A DNA stretch of 64,000 nt from Acanthosepion esculentum (lineage: Eukaryota; Mollusca; Cephalopoda; Sepiida; Sepiidae). The notes beneath the pieces were generated by a model that ran no database searches, was not told where the DNA came from, and saw only the letters and a list, made by a program, of their open reading frames with translations. This document shows, piece after piece, positions 25,261-37,139 of this stretch (its first letter is position 1; every line of letters starts with the position of its first letter). Both the position numbers and the translations under genes were made by a program. Where the stretch lies: positions 10,580,203 through 10,644,202 of the forward strand of contig OZ038480.1 in assembly GCA_964036315.1 (NCBI GenBank), given 5' to 3'.

Positions 25261-25271
25261 GAACATAAAAT

Positions 25272-25587
25272 TCAAGGGGTGGGGAGAGGAGGAAAAAGGT
25301 TGTAGAAGTTTGAGAACAACCAAAGACATTAAACCTCTTCAGTTCAGGGAGATAGTAATGAATTGGTAAATAAGATTCTACCTATTTGCATATGTTAGGT
25401 AGAAGAGATATAAAATCTACAGTAAACTAAGAGATAGACAGGAAGTTGGCTACTGCCCGGGTGTATTGCGAGAGTATGCTGGTCGAGTGTTTAAGTGAAA
25501 AACACGTGTCTCCTGGTGTATTTAACCCACAACAAAAATGGCGGACTCGGAATGTGAGTCCGGTTAATAAATGCAAACTAACAACAA

Positions 25588-25590
<3 letters not shown>
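25272..25590 (+). mobile_element. Possible gypsy polypurine tract and 3' LTR
   Basis: The purine run GGGGTGGGGAGAGGAGGAAA near 25277 sits where the polypurine tract should be, after the integrase end. The next ~300 bases could be the 3' LTR, starting TGTAGAAG and carrying AATAAA at about 25567. I could not find the matching 5' LTR or a target duplication, so the limits are a guess. Confidence 0.35.
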
Positions 25591-25640
<50 letters not shown>

Positions 25641-25879
25641 TATATTTAGGCAGCAATCCTTCTTTTATGCAAGTTTCATTAAAAACGACAGACAAGGTAC
25701 TACGGTTAAGTTTATCCTTGATAATGGCTAAAGATATAGCCGAAAGCGCTCGGAAAAATAAAACATTTGGACAGTTCTTACACACCCTTTGTCCAGCAAA
25801 GAAAGCCCTTGTTCGTACACAAGAAAAATTAAATAAAAAACTTAACCGTAGTACCTTGTCTGTCGTTTTTAATGAAACT

Positions 25880-25913
<34 letters not shown>
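25591..25913. mobile_element. (TA)n-bounded palindromic element, copy D
   Basis: Two (TA)n tracts (25591-25635 and about 25883-25912) bound an inverted repeat. Its arms, 25666-25713 and 25838-25885, are about 48 bases long and nearly perfect (GCAAGTTTCATT...AACTTAACCG). The ~125-base loop contains GGCTA..TAGCC followed by GAAAG, a small hairpin also seen near Penelope-like elements. The layout matches the copies at 10622, 36321 and 57783, although the arm sequence differs. Confidence 0.75.
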
Positions 25914-25914
<1 letters not shown>

Positions 25915-25989
25915 CAAACGATAAGTGTATGTATTAACAAAACAAATATATACATAGACATTTGAAGATTGTTGCGTGTTACAAAACAC

Positions 25990-26890
25990 TGAACATGAAT
26001 GAAGGAAACATTTAAACTAGTGAATGGTTTGTGTGTATAAAAAGTGTGTAGAAGAAGTATGAATGAAAGTTGTTACATTGAAGAAAGTCAAGAGGAAGGT
26101 GCTGGCGTGTGTATGTGTATATATGCATGTGCATGTACGCGCGCGTGTGCTTTAATCAGACAGAGAATGTCACTACCTCTTTTTAGGTTTAGCGTCCTCT
26201 AGCGCAGTTGTTTTTTTTTTTTTCGGAAAGTAAGTGGGTTACGCCACAGTAGTCCTCTTTTTTTCTATCCATATGTTCATAAAGTTTATATATGAGAGTT
26301 TAAACATGTCGACGAAAATGTACTTGACTGAAGTACTTTGTCATCAGGGTGCTATATAATTCTCTAGTGGGTCAGAGTTGTCGCACGTGCTGGAAGATAT
26401 GTCGGTAGTGTAGAGAAGGAGTGATCAAAGTTAGTATTAAAATTTTGTTACTTTCCAATGCTCCGCGTTAAATCGATTTCGCTTGGAAGGCCTCGTTTGT
26501 TTGTGTGCTTGATGTTGGTATATGGAATTTTAATAGAAGCTTCGATTGGTAAAGTTGTTGAGCTGATGTTGGTGAAATTGCTACTGAGTGTCGAATACAT
26601 GATTGCGAGAATATTTGAAGATATCTGATATTATTTTCGTTTTTTGTTTTTTTGGGGGGGGGCGGTACGGAGACGTGGCTATCTCCGTGTATTATTAAAT
26701 CGTACTAAATTTCTTAGTTGTTCATATTAAAAACTTTGAAGAGTGAAAAAGTTCAGTGAGTCGCCTTTAGAATTAATTCAGCCTTTATCTGTTGAACCCA
26801 AGAGAAACACTGTTGTTTAAAGTTGAAAATGGAGTTAACTTCCGTGTTGCTTGGAATTTTCTCGTCTGGTCTTGGAGAAAATGTTGTTGG
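25990..26890. other. No gene recognised
   Basis: The stretch holds a short (GT)/(GC) run near 26140, T and G homopolymers near 26210 and 26640, and no coding signal I trust. On the minus strand, CTGATGA near 26347-26341 leads into a small hairpin but lacks the rest of a ribozyme core. Confidence 0.4.
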
Positions 26891-26899
26891 TCGAAGTTT

Positions 26900-27938
26900 T
26901 TTTTTTCAGTGGCTCTCGGTTTGAAAAAAAATGGTGGGAATGTTGGATTGATAGTGTTAAAGCTATTCGTTATCAGGTTGAAGTATATTTTGCCCTTACG
27001 TATATATCAGCGATAACAGATGAGCCCAAGGTACAAGCAGAAGTTGAATCTTTAGCAAACCAGCTAAAAGACTACATTTTTTTTTTATTATTTTGGTATG
27101 AAGTACTTTTAAAGTTAACTATATAAACAAGCAACTACAAGGTGAAACAAAGGACATTGATGAAGGCATGGAGACATTTGAAAAACTATTATTATGACTA
27201 AGAATTTATAGAGAGGAAGGTTTTAAGGATATTCTCGTAGGTGTAAATGAATTGGCTAATGCTGTTGAATTACCATTGGAGTTTAGACAATTTCAAGAAG
27301 AAAAACTACGCAGAAGGAAGAGAATGTTTTCATATGAGACAAAAGATCAACCTTTAGTTAATCCAAAAGAAGTATACAGAGTTCACTGCTTCAGCTTAGT
27401 GTTAGGCCAAGCTATTCAGTCTATGGAGTGTAGATTTGAACAACTTGAACAACAAGACATGTAAAATTATTTGGATTTCTAAATAAAGTATACATTAGGC
27501 GGAAATAAGAAAACACACGTAAAACAGCTTTAGCAGACACCACAATAAAACGGAGCACTGATGGAGATGTAGTTACTGAAAAACTAAAGACGTAGATGGC
27601 TATCTGTTGGCTGAAGTACTTGAAGCTCTGAAAACTTTCCTTCCCCCCAGTCTTATTAAGCTTGATGCTCTCTTTGAATACCTGGGAGTAAACAATCAAT
27701 TCACAGCATTTCCTAATGTTTTATTGCTTCGGGGATTTACTTAACAATGGCTGTAACAGTCGCATCAGGTGAAAGAAGTTTTTCAAAACTAAAAATGATT
27801 AAAAAATACATACGGTCAACAACTTCACAAGAAAGACTAAACAATTTGGAAATGCTCTCTACAGAAAATTACATTGCTAAAACCATTGACATTGAAAATC
27901 TTTTGAAAGACTTTGCAAGTAAAAAAATGATTTTCTAA
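26900..27938 (+). pseudogene. hAT transposase relic (ZMYM1-like)
   Basis: Frames broken at least twice read DSVKAIRYQ (about 26951-26978), EVESLANQLKDY (about 27040-27076) and ETKDIDEGMETFEKLL (27145-27190). Then come ELPLEFRQFQEEKLRRRK (27261-27315) and the C-terminal dimerisation block ERSFSKLKMIKKYIRST (27771-27820) with SQERLNNLEMLS. This order is that of hAT-derived transposases annotated as zinc finger MYM-type protein 1-like. The N-terminal zinc finger and most of the catalytic core are missing or unreadable. Terminal inverted repeats were not found. Confidence 0.85.
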
Positions 27939-27949
27939 TAGACTTGTGT

Positions 27950-28640
27950 ATATGTTATATGCCTGTAATTCCTTTCATTTGTATAAAAAAAATAAAAAGT
28001 TTATATCTTTCAAAATTTTAGTATATCAAGCATTTAATTTTTTTGTTAGTTAAAGACGAGCTTACTACATGAAATATAAACAAATTTTTACTTTTGTAGA
28101 GTAGGGGCTCCGCCATCAGTTTTCTAATTGGGCCCCGCCAAATCTTAACACTGGTTCTGGTTCAGGACACAGAATATAGCAAAAAAGTATATCATGTCCT
28201 TTAATAGCTTTGTCAGAACGAGATTTTCATATTAGATGACATGAAAGGCGACAGCACATTCAGAAATATCTAAACACTAACAGTAAAAAAAAAAATTTAA
28301 AAAAACGCTTTCTCAGGTCAATGATGTTTAAAATGGCTTTGATCAAATGTAGCCTGTGGGTCATGATTGAAGACGACCCTTGTTTGAAAATTGTAGACTG
28401 GTGCGATATAATCACAAGTAATGTACAAAATAACAGAAAACGCATAACCTGAAGACTATAGACAGCAGTCAAAACTAAAAAGGATAACACATGTAACAGA
28501 AGAGAGAATGATGCTATAACGAAGAACTAAATATTCCACAATACGTCAAATAAAAGATTTGAAAGGAAACTTCCATCGATACTGGAAAGAGCGATAAAAG
28601 CTACTAGTTTTGAGAAAGAGATTTACGTTAAAAATCTTTT
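27950..28640. other. Spacer between hAT relic and satellite
   Basis: AT-rich. It includes GGGCCCCGCC at about 28130, a remnant of unknown origin. No feature supported. Confidence 0.35.
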
Positions 28641-28913
28641 TCCCCAAAATTAATTTTAATAGACACTATGTGATTCTACTCATCAAATGACATTAAACTG
28701 GGAATATTCACACATTCTGCCATCTGTAGTCTCTGATTATTGTTGTTAGTATTGCTCAAAATTAATTTTAATAGACACTATGTGATTCTACTCATCAAAT
28801 GACAAGAATCAGCGTTAAATATGAAATACACAAAATGAACAAATTCTGCCATCTTCAGTCGCAATATAGTTATTAATATTGCTTAAAGTTAAATAATTGA
28901 CACCATATGATTC
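28640..28913. repeat. ~130-bp satellite, left block
   Basis: Two to three diverged monomers carry AAAATTAATTTTAATNGACA, TGTGATTCTACTCATCAAAT and ATTCTGCCATC in order. The array is interrupted at 28914 by a solo LTR and resumes at 29247. Confidence 0.85.
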
Positions 28914-29241
28914 TGTTATGGGATCTTACCCATAATAATAATGGAGTATTCCGGACATCATAAATACTGTGCCTCAAGAGGAAGCAGCAGTTCAGGTCGA
29001 GAGTTCAGCGTCAGAGTCAGAGTCGCGTCCGACGATTACTGTGAGATATTGGAATAGTGAAACTTGTCGAGACAACATAGTTCACTCTAACCTTATCTGA
29101 TATTCATTACTAATACTTCTACTTCTTTGTACATATTTTTCTTTGTAATATATCTGTGTTATTCCATACCTGTGTTCGAGTTATTCTTCATTGGTTCTAC
29201 CTTGGACCATCACCGTGGTACAAGGAACTTGGACCATAACA
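28914..29241 (+). mobile_element. Solo LTR, 328 bp, short form
   Basis: The element begins TGTTATGG and ends CCATAACA, an 8-bp inverted terminus of the TG...CA kind. It is flanked by the 5-bp duplication GATTC (28909-28913 and 29242-29246). It is inserted in the satellite array. Its right ~300 bases are closely similar to the right end of the solo LTR at 45222-46097, but about 550 internal bases are missing here. No internal coding region is attached, so it arose by LTR-LTR recombination. Confidence 0.92.
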
Positions 29242-29246
29242 GATTC

Positions 29247-30220
29247 TACATTCAAATTATATAATAATCAACATTAAACTGAAAATGCACAAAATTCAAA
29301 AATATATGCATTTGTAGGTTACTAATACAATTATTGATATTGCTCAAAATTAATTTTAATTGCACCATGTGATACGATTCATGAAATTATAAAAGAATTG
29401 AACTGGAAAGGCACATAATAAACAAGTTCTCTCGTGTTTAGGCCCCACCGTTGTTATCAATATTGCTCAAAATTCATTTTAATTGACACCTCGTGATTCT
29501 ACTCATCAAAATATATAAGAATCAGCATTAAATTAAAAATTCGCAAAATGTACACATTCTGCCATATTCAGACACCGATTATTGTAGTTAATATTGCAGA
29601 AAATTAATTTTCATAGATACCATGTGATTCCAAACATCAAATTACATAAGAATCATAATTAAACTATAAAAGCTCAAAATTCTCGCATACTGGCATTATT
29701 AGGCAGAGATTATTGTTATTAATATTGCTCGAAATTAATTTTAATTGACACCATGTGATTTTACTCATCAAATTATTTAAAAATAAGCAATAAAGTGAAA
29801 ATGCACAAAACGTATATATTCTGCCATCTTTATACTCTAATGATTATTATTATTATTATTGCTCAAAATTAATCTTCATTGAAATCATAAGGTTCTACAC
29901 AACAAGGTACACAGGAATCAGCATGTCACTGCAAATGCACAAAAAGGAAACAATCTGCCATCTTTAGGCTCTGATTATCTTATTAATATTGCTCAAATGT
30001 TAATCTGCACCATGAAATTCTACTCGTCAATTTCCATAAGAATAAACCTGAAAGTGGAAATTCACAAAATGCCCAATTTTCTTGAATATTTACTTTCCGA
30101 ATATTGCTATTTATATTGTTCAAAATTAACTTTAATTGAAATCATGTGATTCTACTCATCAGATGACATTAGGAACGGCATTAAACTGGAAATGCACAAA
30201 ATGAACAAATTCTGATTATC
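29247..30220. repeat. ~130-bp satellite, right block
   Basis: About seven head-to-tail monomers, with TGCTCAAAATTAATNTT-type starts near 29341, 29464, 29596, 29726, 29860, 29990 and 30118 (period 123-134 bases). Monomers are well diverged, so the array is old. Confidence 0.9.
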
Positions 30221-30479
30221 TATAGAATAAATGTAAATGTCAGTGTGTCACACTATTTCAACTTTAATCCTAGAGGCCGTAGCTCAACATATCATACCAT
30301 TTTGGAATCAGGCCGACTCCGTGAGCAAATTAAAAATATTCCATTCCGGATCCACAATCCTGAAATCTTGGATTCCCAAGTTTTCATTACTGCGAATTTT
30401 TTTTGTTTTTTTTGTTTTGTTTTTTTTACGTGATTTTTATGCGACGAAATTTTTTGTACGATAACAGTTTTTATAAGTG

Positions 30480-30910
30480 TGACGAAAGACATGACTTACC
30501 TCAGAATTCGAAACGAGCGCGAGCGTCTTGCCTGCAAAGTGATGACAGAAGGAAATATGGCTGCTATTGAAGACACAATTTATGCGCGCCTATCTCGTCC
30601 AATACGAGACGATATTTGCACACATGCAAATTTTGGCCGTACCGGAATAGCATAAAAAGCGGCACGAGTCAGAAACGGGAGTCATTCGGCGGACTGCGTG
30701 CAACAGAGCTGGACGTACGGATCGACAGACGGACAAAGAGGAAGTCGAAGTAGGCGCGGCTGAGTTGGTGCCTGTTTCACAACTGCCCAGTGTAACGGCT
30801 GAGAAAGGGAGCCACGCAATCCATTTCCTTGAGGCAACCAAAGAAGAAGGAAGAATAGCTGGCCTGCCGGCGAGCACCACACTGCACTTTTAGCCCCTCC
30901 CCCTCTCAGC
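30480..30910. other. GC-richer block of unknown nature
   Basis: It has balanced base composition, a CATAAAAAGCGG string near 30651 that could be a TATA-type promoter, and no convincing ORF. It lies between the satellite and the Helitron relic and may be a retroelement LTR or Helitron 5' region. Confidence 0.3.
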
Positions 30911-31009
30911 ACCATTTTTTTTTTTACTACAATAAGTTGCTAATAAATTTGGGAATAATCGAAATTAATTGCGAAATTCTGCGAAAGTCAGCCATGAAAT
31001 AAAAATAAT

Positions 31010-33760
31010 TGTTTGTACCGAAAGTAAATGTAGCGATCAGTTTTGCGTCCTGTCGTTGCCTATCGCATATGGCTTCACCCTGTTTCGGAATAAGAAATCT
31101 CCGCCAACAGAGGACCAGATTGCAATCAAAAGAGCCAAGTCGAGGAAAAGAAAGTCTCTTGCAAATGAAAACCCAGATCTGTTTATTCCGCCATTTTGGC
31201 TTTTACTGATAAAAACAATTAAAGGGACACAACTCTCTAACTTTCAGTAGCTCATGTTACAGAAGTTTTTGGATTACCAAGTTTTAAAATTATTTTTGTA
31301 CGATAAGAATTTTTATAAACTGCAAATAAATTTGTGCATAATTGAAATTATTTGTGAAATCCAGCGAGTGTCAGCTATGCAGTAAACATAATTTTTTGTA
31401 CGGAAAGTAAGGACCTACGTACATCAAATTGTCTTTAAACTAAATGGTGACAGAAGAATTATCATTGAACTTTTAAAAGGTAAACTTAAATATTAATGCA
31501 ATACATAAATGCAACTATCAATTTTGAGTCCTTCTCTAGTTTGTTGTTTCCTATCGCTAACGGCAGCGATATGCCTCGCAAAAAGAAATCACCGCCAACA
31601 AAAGACCAGATTGTAATCAAAGAATCAAGGCTGCAGCGAAGAAAAGAACGCCCCCTGTAAATGAAAACCCAGAACAAACAGCAGCCAGGAGAGCTTCCAA
31701 TGCTGAGAATATGCAAAGACTTACAGACTCCGGACTAAGGTGCACCCAGAGGAGAGCTTCAAATGCTGCTGCCAAGAGGATAGAAAGGGCATTAGAAACA
31801 CATAAACAAGCTGAGTTTAGGAGAGCTTATAATGCAGCCAACATGAGAAGAGTAAGGAATTCAGAATTACTAGAGCAATCAGAATCCAGGAGAGCTTACA
31901 TTTGTACATCAAAGAAGATCAAGACCGAATGCAGTCTAACTTGAGAAACTTGTTTTTCAATATAAAGCCAATCAAGACTACTCCTCCCTACTTATTTTGA
32001 TTGTTAGAGGTTTAAACAAAGAATGCTCCTATTGTGGAGCATTGAATTTCAAGGACCAAATCCAAAGAACTCTGTTACTGCAATGGAAAAATCAAACTCC
32101 AGGACTTTCCTGCTCCACCAGAACCACTCAAGTGCTTGTTAGTTGGATCCACCCATGAGTCCCGGGATTTTCAGAGGAAGATTAGAACTTACAACTATGC
32201 ATTTGCAATGACTTTTTTGGAGTAAATGATGCAACTGTCTCTGTATGGCAGAAAATTCAGAATCCAAGGACAAGTATACCAACGGATTGGCAGTCTGCAA
32301 CCTCAGCCAAGAAGTTTCTCCAAATCTATTTTCCATATCACCAAGTCCAAGCTGAGACAAGAAATCTCTTTCGGGATTTGAAAGTAAAAGCATAATTCTG
32401 TTCAAGAGCTTAAATCTGCCCTCCAGAGAAATGGACTGGAGAACTTAAGATTAGTCATTAGAGCTGATAAGACACCTTTTGGAGGCCATGAAAGAAGACT
32501 CAAGGTATCATCTACCAATGAAGTATCAGTACTCATTGCAGTTCAGAAAATAGACATAGTTATAGAGAAACCAAATGGATAGCTAAAGAAAGTTGCTGAA
32601 ACACACAGGAGTTATGATGCTCTCCAGTATTTTCTGGCAAGGGCAGGGTGGTTATCACTTCCTTTGAAACAAACTAACCCTGATACTGGGGAAAGTACGG
32701 GAAAGAAAGTCTCAGCACAAGACATCTTTTGCTACAGAATCATCTTAAGAGCCAACAACTTCAATCACCTACTGAGATGCAAGCAGCTCTTCAACCTGTT
32801 TTTGGTTGATATGCATGCAAAAATTGAAATAGAGAGGTTGCTCTTTATCACACGCCACCAACGTGCACTGCGAGCGGAAAGCAACATTTACCTCCAAGAT
32901 GCTGTTCAAAATCATGGTAATCCACTCAACACTGGAAAGAAAGTCACACTTCCATCAACATTTATAGGAGGTGACAGATACATGCATGAGAAGACTCAAG
33001 ATGGAATTACGTACGGCAGAAATTTTGAAAAGCCTTACTTCGTCATTACCTTTACCTGCAACCCATTATGGCATGAAATAACTTTGATAGAAGGTCAGTC
33101 TGCTACTGACCGTCATGACATTGTATCTCGAGTATTTAAGCTGAAAGTTGACAAAATGTTGAATCTCATTAGGAATTATTTTTTTTAGCAGTCAGGGCTC
33201 ACATGTGCACCATTGAATGAAAGAAAGGAAGACTGCCTCATTGTCATCTATTAGTTTGGTTCAAGGGAAAAATCAATCCAAATCAAATTGATATCATCAG
33301 TAGTGATCTGCCAAATTCCACTGAAGATCCAGTCCTTTTTTAAATCATAAAAAACATGATTCATAGCCCATGTTGTTCTCTCAATCCTGAATTTCCCTGT
33401 ATGATTGACAAGAAGTGCAGCAAAAACTTTCCAAACAAAGAGACTCGGTCTGGTCTTGATGGCTATCCAAAAGACAAAAGAAGAAAGCCAGACGGAGGTT
33501 TCACTTTAACTCTGAATGAAAGAGGACGAAGCATTGTCATTGACAACCGGTGAGTTGTTCCTTTTGGTACTCACATAATGTGATCAACAGGACTTCAACA
33601 GCATCAAGTCAATTAAATATGTATGTAAATACATTAACAAGGGAAGTGACCATGCAGTATTTGATTTGGAAAATGAAATGAAAACGAAGTTCAAAAGTTT
33701 CTAATGAGCCGATTCATCTCTTCCAATGAGGCTGCCTGGAGGATCGTTAGCTTTCCAAAA
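31010..33760 (+). pseudogene. Helitron Rep-domain relic
   Basis: A basic N-terminal region appears twice (KKSPPTEDQI near 31100 and KKKSPPTKDQI near 31578), a local duplication. Repeats of RRAYNAANMRR type follow (31690-31900). A spacer includes CSYCGAL (about 32026). The Helitron-like N domain runs 32664-33188, with RANNFNHLLRCKQL and YFVITFTCNPLWHEI. It continues through SPCCSLNPEFPCMIDKKCSKNFP (33365-33433) and DGYPKDKRRKPDGGFT to YVCKYINKGSDHAVFD (about 33625-33665). Stops and frameshifts interrupt it. The helicase half that should follow is absent, so it is 3'-truncated. Confidence 0.88.
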
Positions 33761-33779
33761 TGAATGTCGCAACTACTAT

Positions 33780-35880
33780 TTCATATGGCACTTTTATTTA
33801 ATACACACATGCATATCCTTTTCTGTTTCCTTTCTCTTACTTTTCTCCTTTTTTTTTTTCATTATTTCTTTACCCTGACATTTTCGCTGCTTATTAACCT
33901 TATTCGTTAATTTGCTTTCATGCAGACGTTAATTTCCTTTACTTTTACCGCCATGTCACTTTTCTCCGCAATCGTTTTTCTCCTCATTTATTCCATTCGG
34001 TAGTGATATTTAATACAGTTTGTATCCACTTTCTTTTGTGGTCATCTCTCCCCCCACCCCACACACACACACACTTTTTCCACATTCATTAATTTATTTC
34101 CTTTCTTCTTATGTCACCTGTTCCTTATCCGGCTCAATTATTTTCTAATATAAAATTTTATCCTTTTCACTTCTATTCCATTCGATAGTTGTCTTTGATA
34201 CAAATTATATTTTCTCTGCTTTTTTTACTTCTTTTTCTTTATTTTATTTCTTTTTAGCTTGTTTCACATTTTATTTCAACCGGAACTTTTGTTTTTTTTT
34301 TAACTTGAATTATTTCCACTTAAATGTCTATTGCAACCGACAGATTTTTAACTCATTTTTTTTTCATTTGTTCTTTCGTATAACTTTTTATAAAATCGCG
34401 TTTTACTCCTAAATTATAAGTAACCCCGAATATAAAAGTTATGTTTTATAATAGGTACATCCAAATTGTCTCTAAAAGTTAGCATATATGATGAAAAATA
34501 CCCAAATCTTAATACATGTCAAAATCTTTGTTTTATTAATTAAGATGAAAGACCCAACGTTTGCATTTATGTATACATTGGTTTTTTTTTTTTGGTTTTT
34601 TTTTTTTTTGCTTTGTTTTGTTTTGTTTTGTTTTTTGTTTTTTTGTTTGTTTGTTTTTTTTAATCATATTTAGAACCTTCCAGATTTTGGTCTCGATTTT
34701 CTATTCTTTTTTTTCTTTTTTTCTGGTATCAACCGCGGATGATCAATTTGTACATGAAATTTAAGCGTTCTTTTGAAAAAAACAAAAAAAAAAAAAGTTC
34801 TCAGAACTTATTCACAAATTAAACAAATTATTTTAAGACTATTTTTTTAGAAAATATTGGTAAAAAATACATATACCTCCATGTTAAAATAAGCTCTTCT
34901 GCTATATTTCAAACTAAAAGTAACATTTGTTTCATATCACATTAATTAATCTTTAAAACTACTAATTTTTTTCAGATAACTTTTCAGAAAAGTATATTTT
35001 ATTTTTGAAAGATTTTTGTATTATTTGTTTTGTATTGTATTATTTTTGTATTGTATTGTTTTGTTGACAGGTTTATCAATATGGACGATTTTATCGATAA
35101 TAAGAAAAATATAATTCCAATTTAATTACGGTTTGAAATACATCAAAATAGATTGTTTATTGGAAATATTAAATCTACTTTATTAGGTTGGAATAAAAAC
35201 TTAAATAATAACTTCAAGAAATAATCTTCATTTTTAAATTTTATTTTATTTTACTTTTCTTTTTTTTCTTTTTTTTTTTCGAGATATCACATATAAATAT
35301 GAATATAAATTATCAGGTTCCGAATGCAGCTTTATTCAAAGAAGTCATTCCTTTTTTGCGTAATATTATTATTGCATATATGTAGAATTTTATCCTTAAA
35401 TAAGTTTGCAAATATTTGGAATTTTTATTGTAAGGGAAGTAAATCTGCAAAAATTGTAAGAGTTGCTTCCCTTGTAATGTTATTTTTAATTTATTTTTTC
35501 TTTTCGTCTTATGACTGGCGAAAAGAAAATTAAATTTCTTGAAACAATATTTCGATATATCATTAAATGTAAATCCAAGCTGAAATTCTGGAGAATAATC
35601 TTTAAGTCGGTTGATAATTGACACTGACATTTTCGCATTTCTTCTTACAACCAAGCCGATCTCAAAACTAGTGGCCCGAGAGTTGAACAGCTAAAGGTCC
35701 TCATTCATTATTTCTCAGGCCTGCGACCTGGAGTGTTCATTCAACAAATCTCACCATTTGTGTGACCGGGTCAACTGATGACGGAAAAGCACCCAGATAA
35801 TCAACGATACGCGTAACCATCAGACAAAGGATAGAATATGACGTATAAACGGCAAAAAAATGAAGTTCCCGCTCCACATA
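33780..35880. other. T-rich non-coding stretch
   Basis: A long pyrimidine-rich plus strand with a (CA)n run near 34063, TTTTG repeats at about 34612-34650 and several homopolymers. A single half mariner-like end (TTAGGTTGG near 35185) has no partner. No gene seen. Confidence 0.45.
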
Positions 35881-35904
35881 GGTTAGAATTCTGATTCTCA
35901 TCAT

Positions 35905-36118
35905 TTTTTGTTTATACGTTCTTTTTATAGATACAAATATTTAAGTAAATAATCTGTTTATAATAAACAGTATTAACGGAATTTGCCGGTCTGAATGTCC
36001 GAGAGATTTTCATAGAAAATATGCGTCCTTCGACAGGAATCGAACATGTATCCGATATGGAACCGTCATATGGTCTGACGTGCTTTACTGATTTGGCCAC
36101 AGAGGAGCGTTTCGGTTA
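35905..36118 (-). mobile_element. tRNA-derived SINE, second family
   Basis: On the minus strand the head reads GTGGCCAAATCAGTAAAGCA (A-box region, near 36110-36080) then TGTTCGATTCC (B-box, about 36047-36037). The body ends with CAGACCGGCAAATTCC and a tail through 35905. The 3' 88 bases are repeated in opposite orientation at 36189-36276. The head differs from the SINE at 2411. Confidence 0.75.
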
Positions 36119-36188
36119 GCAAGGTCGATTTTACTGTTTTTAAACTACATTTCTCCATGATTTTCTCTCGTACATTAAAAGTATTAAC

Positions 36189-36276
36189 ATTCAGGCCGGT
36201 AAATGTTATTAATACTGTTTATTATAAACAGAGCATTTGCTTAAATATTTGTATCTATAAAAAGAACGTATAAACA
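36189..36276 (+). mobile_element. SINE 3' end, inverted partner
   Basis: The body and tail of the 35905-36118 SINE recur here on the plus strand (CATTCAGGCCGGTAAAT through AAGAACGTATAAAC) with about 90% identity. The head is missing. Together they make an inverted repeat with a ~200-base loop. Confidence 0.75.
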
Positions 36277-36317
36277 TAAAAAATGTCTTAAAATAATTGT
36301 CGGACTTTGTCCATTTC

Positions 36318-36320
<3 letters not shown>

Positions 36321-36389
<69 letters not shown>

Positions 36390-36659
36390 TCAAACACTAA
36401 TATTCTATGGTCATAATTTATTACATTCGAGTCGTAATCATGATCCAATTCATCAAACCTACAAATTCAAAATCAAACGTTAAATAGACCTACAAATTCA
36501 AAAATTCTTTTTGAATTTGTAGGTCTGATGAATTGGATCGTGATTATGATTCCAATGTAATAAATTATAACCATGGAATATCAGTGTTTGAGCCTTTTAT
36601 ATTATATTCTTGCTCTGTCCTGGACATTGAGCTCTACCTGGATTCGATCCTCTTTGAAA

Positions 36660-36745
<86 letters not shown>
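36321..36745. mobile_element. (TA)n-bounded palindromic element, copy C
   Basis: A (TA)n tract (36321-36384) leads into an inverted repeat with arms 36388-36471 and 36511-36593, about 84 bases each and roughly 90% complementary. The unique tail includes GCTCTGTCCTGGACATTGAG, and a second, longer (TA)n tract (36662-36745) follows. The tail resembles GCTCTATCTCTGATATTGAG in copies A and B at the same place, which suggests common ancestry. The right arm contains CTGATGA (36526-36532). Confidence 0.85.
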
Positions 36746-36746
<1 letters not shown>

Positions 36747-36867
36747 TCGACTCTCCCGTTGATATTTGACGTATGAGGGTCAAGCAGATCAGCTACCAGG
36801 AAACTGACAGCCGATCAACAGCACATGAGATTTGATTATAGCGGTGAAGGTTTCGTGCAGGACCATC

Positions 36868-36868
<1 letters not shown>

Positions 36869-36934
<66 letters not shown>
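36869..36934. repeat. (CA)n(TA)n microsatellite
   Basis: About 25 bases of CA repeat followed by about 30 bases of TA repeat. Confidence 0.95.
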
Positions 36935-36937
<3 letters not shown>

Positions 36938-37139
36938 GTGCGTGTATGTGTAATAACACCAGGCACAGGTTTCACACTAAATAATCTGCACAAATAGTTG
37001 AATAGAAACATTGAAATAAAGTAAGTTTATATTTCTGTGTGTATTTTTAAAATAACTTGTGGTCTTATTTCATAACATTTAAATGTATACCCTTTAAACA
37101 TTTTGCTAAGTGTGCCGTGATATTTTCATTTTCTCCTAG

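Noticed and set aside
26305..26352. CTGATGA followed by a hairpin on the minus strand
   Set aside because: After the stem there is TTTTCG instead of GAAA and no stem III, so a hammerhead is not supported.
34561..34764. Membrane protein from Phe-rich frame
   Set aside because: The frame results from T homopolymers and TTTTG repeats.
35183..35210. TTAGGTTGGAATAAAAAC resembling a mariner end
   Set aside because: No matching inverted partner or TA-flanked second end is present; similarity stops after about nine bases.
36526..36564. CTGATGA plus ATTGGA...TCCAAT stem in the copy C palindrome
   Set aside because: The stem is followed by GTAATAA and not GAAAC, so the core is incomplete. Noted only as part of the palindrome family.
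36662..36745. Long open frames of alternating Tyr and Ile over TA tracts, here and at the other TA microsatellites
   Set aside because: They are simple translations of TA repeats and have no coding meaning.
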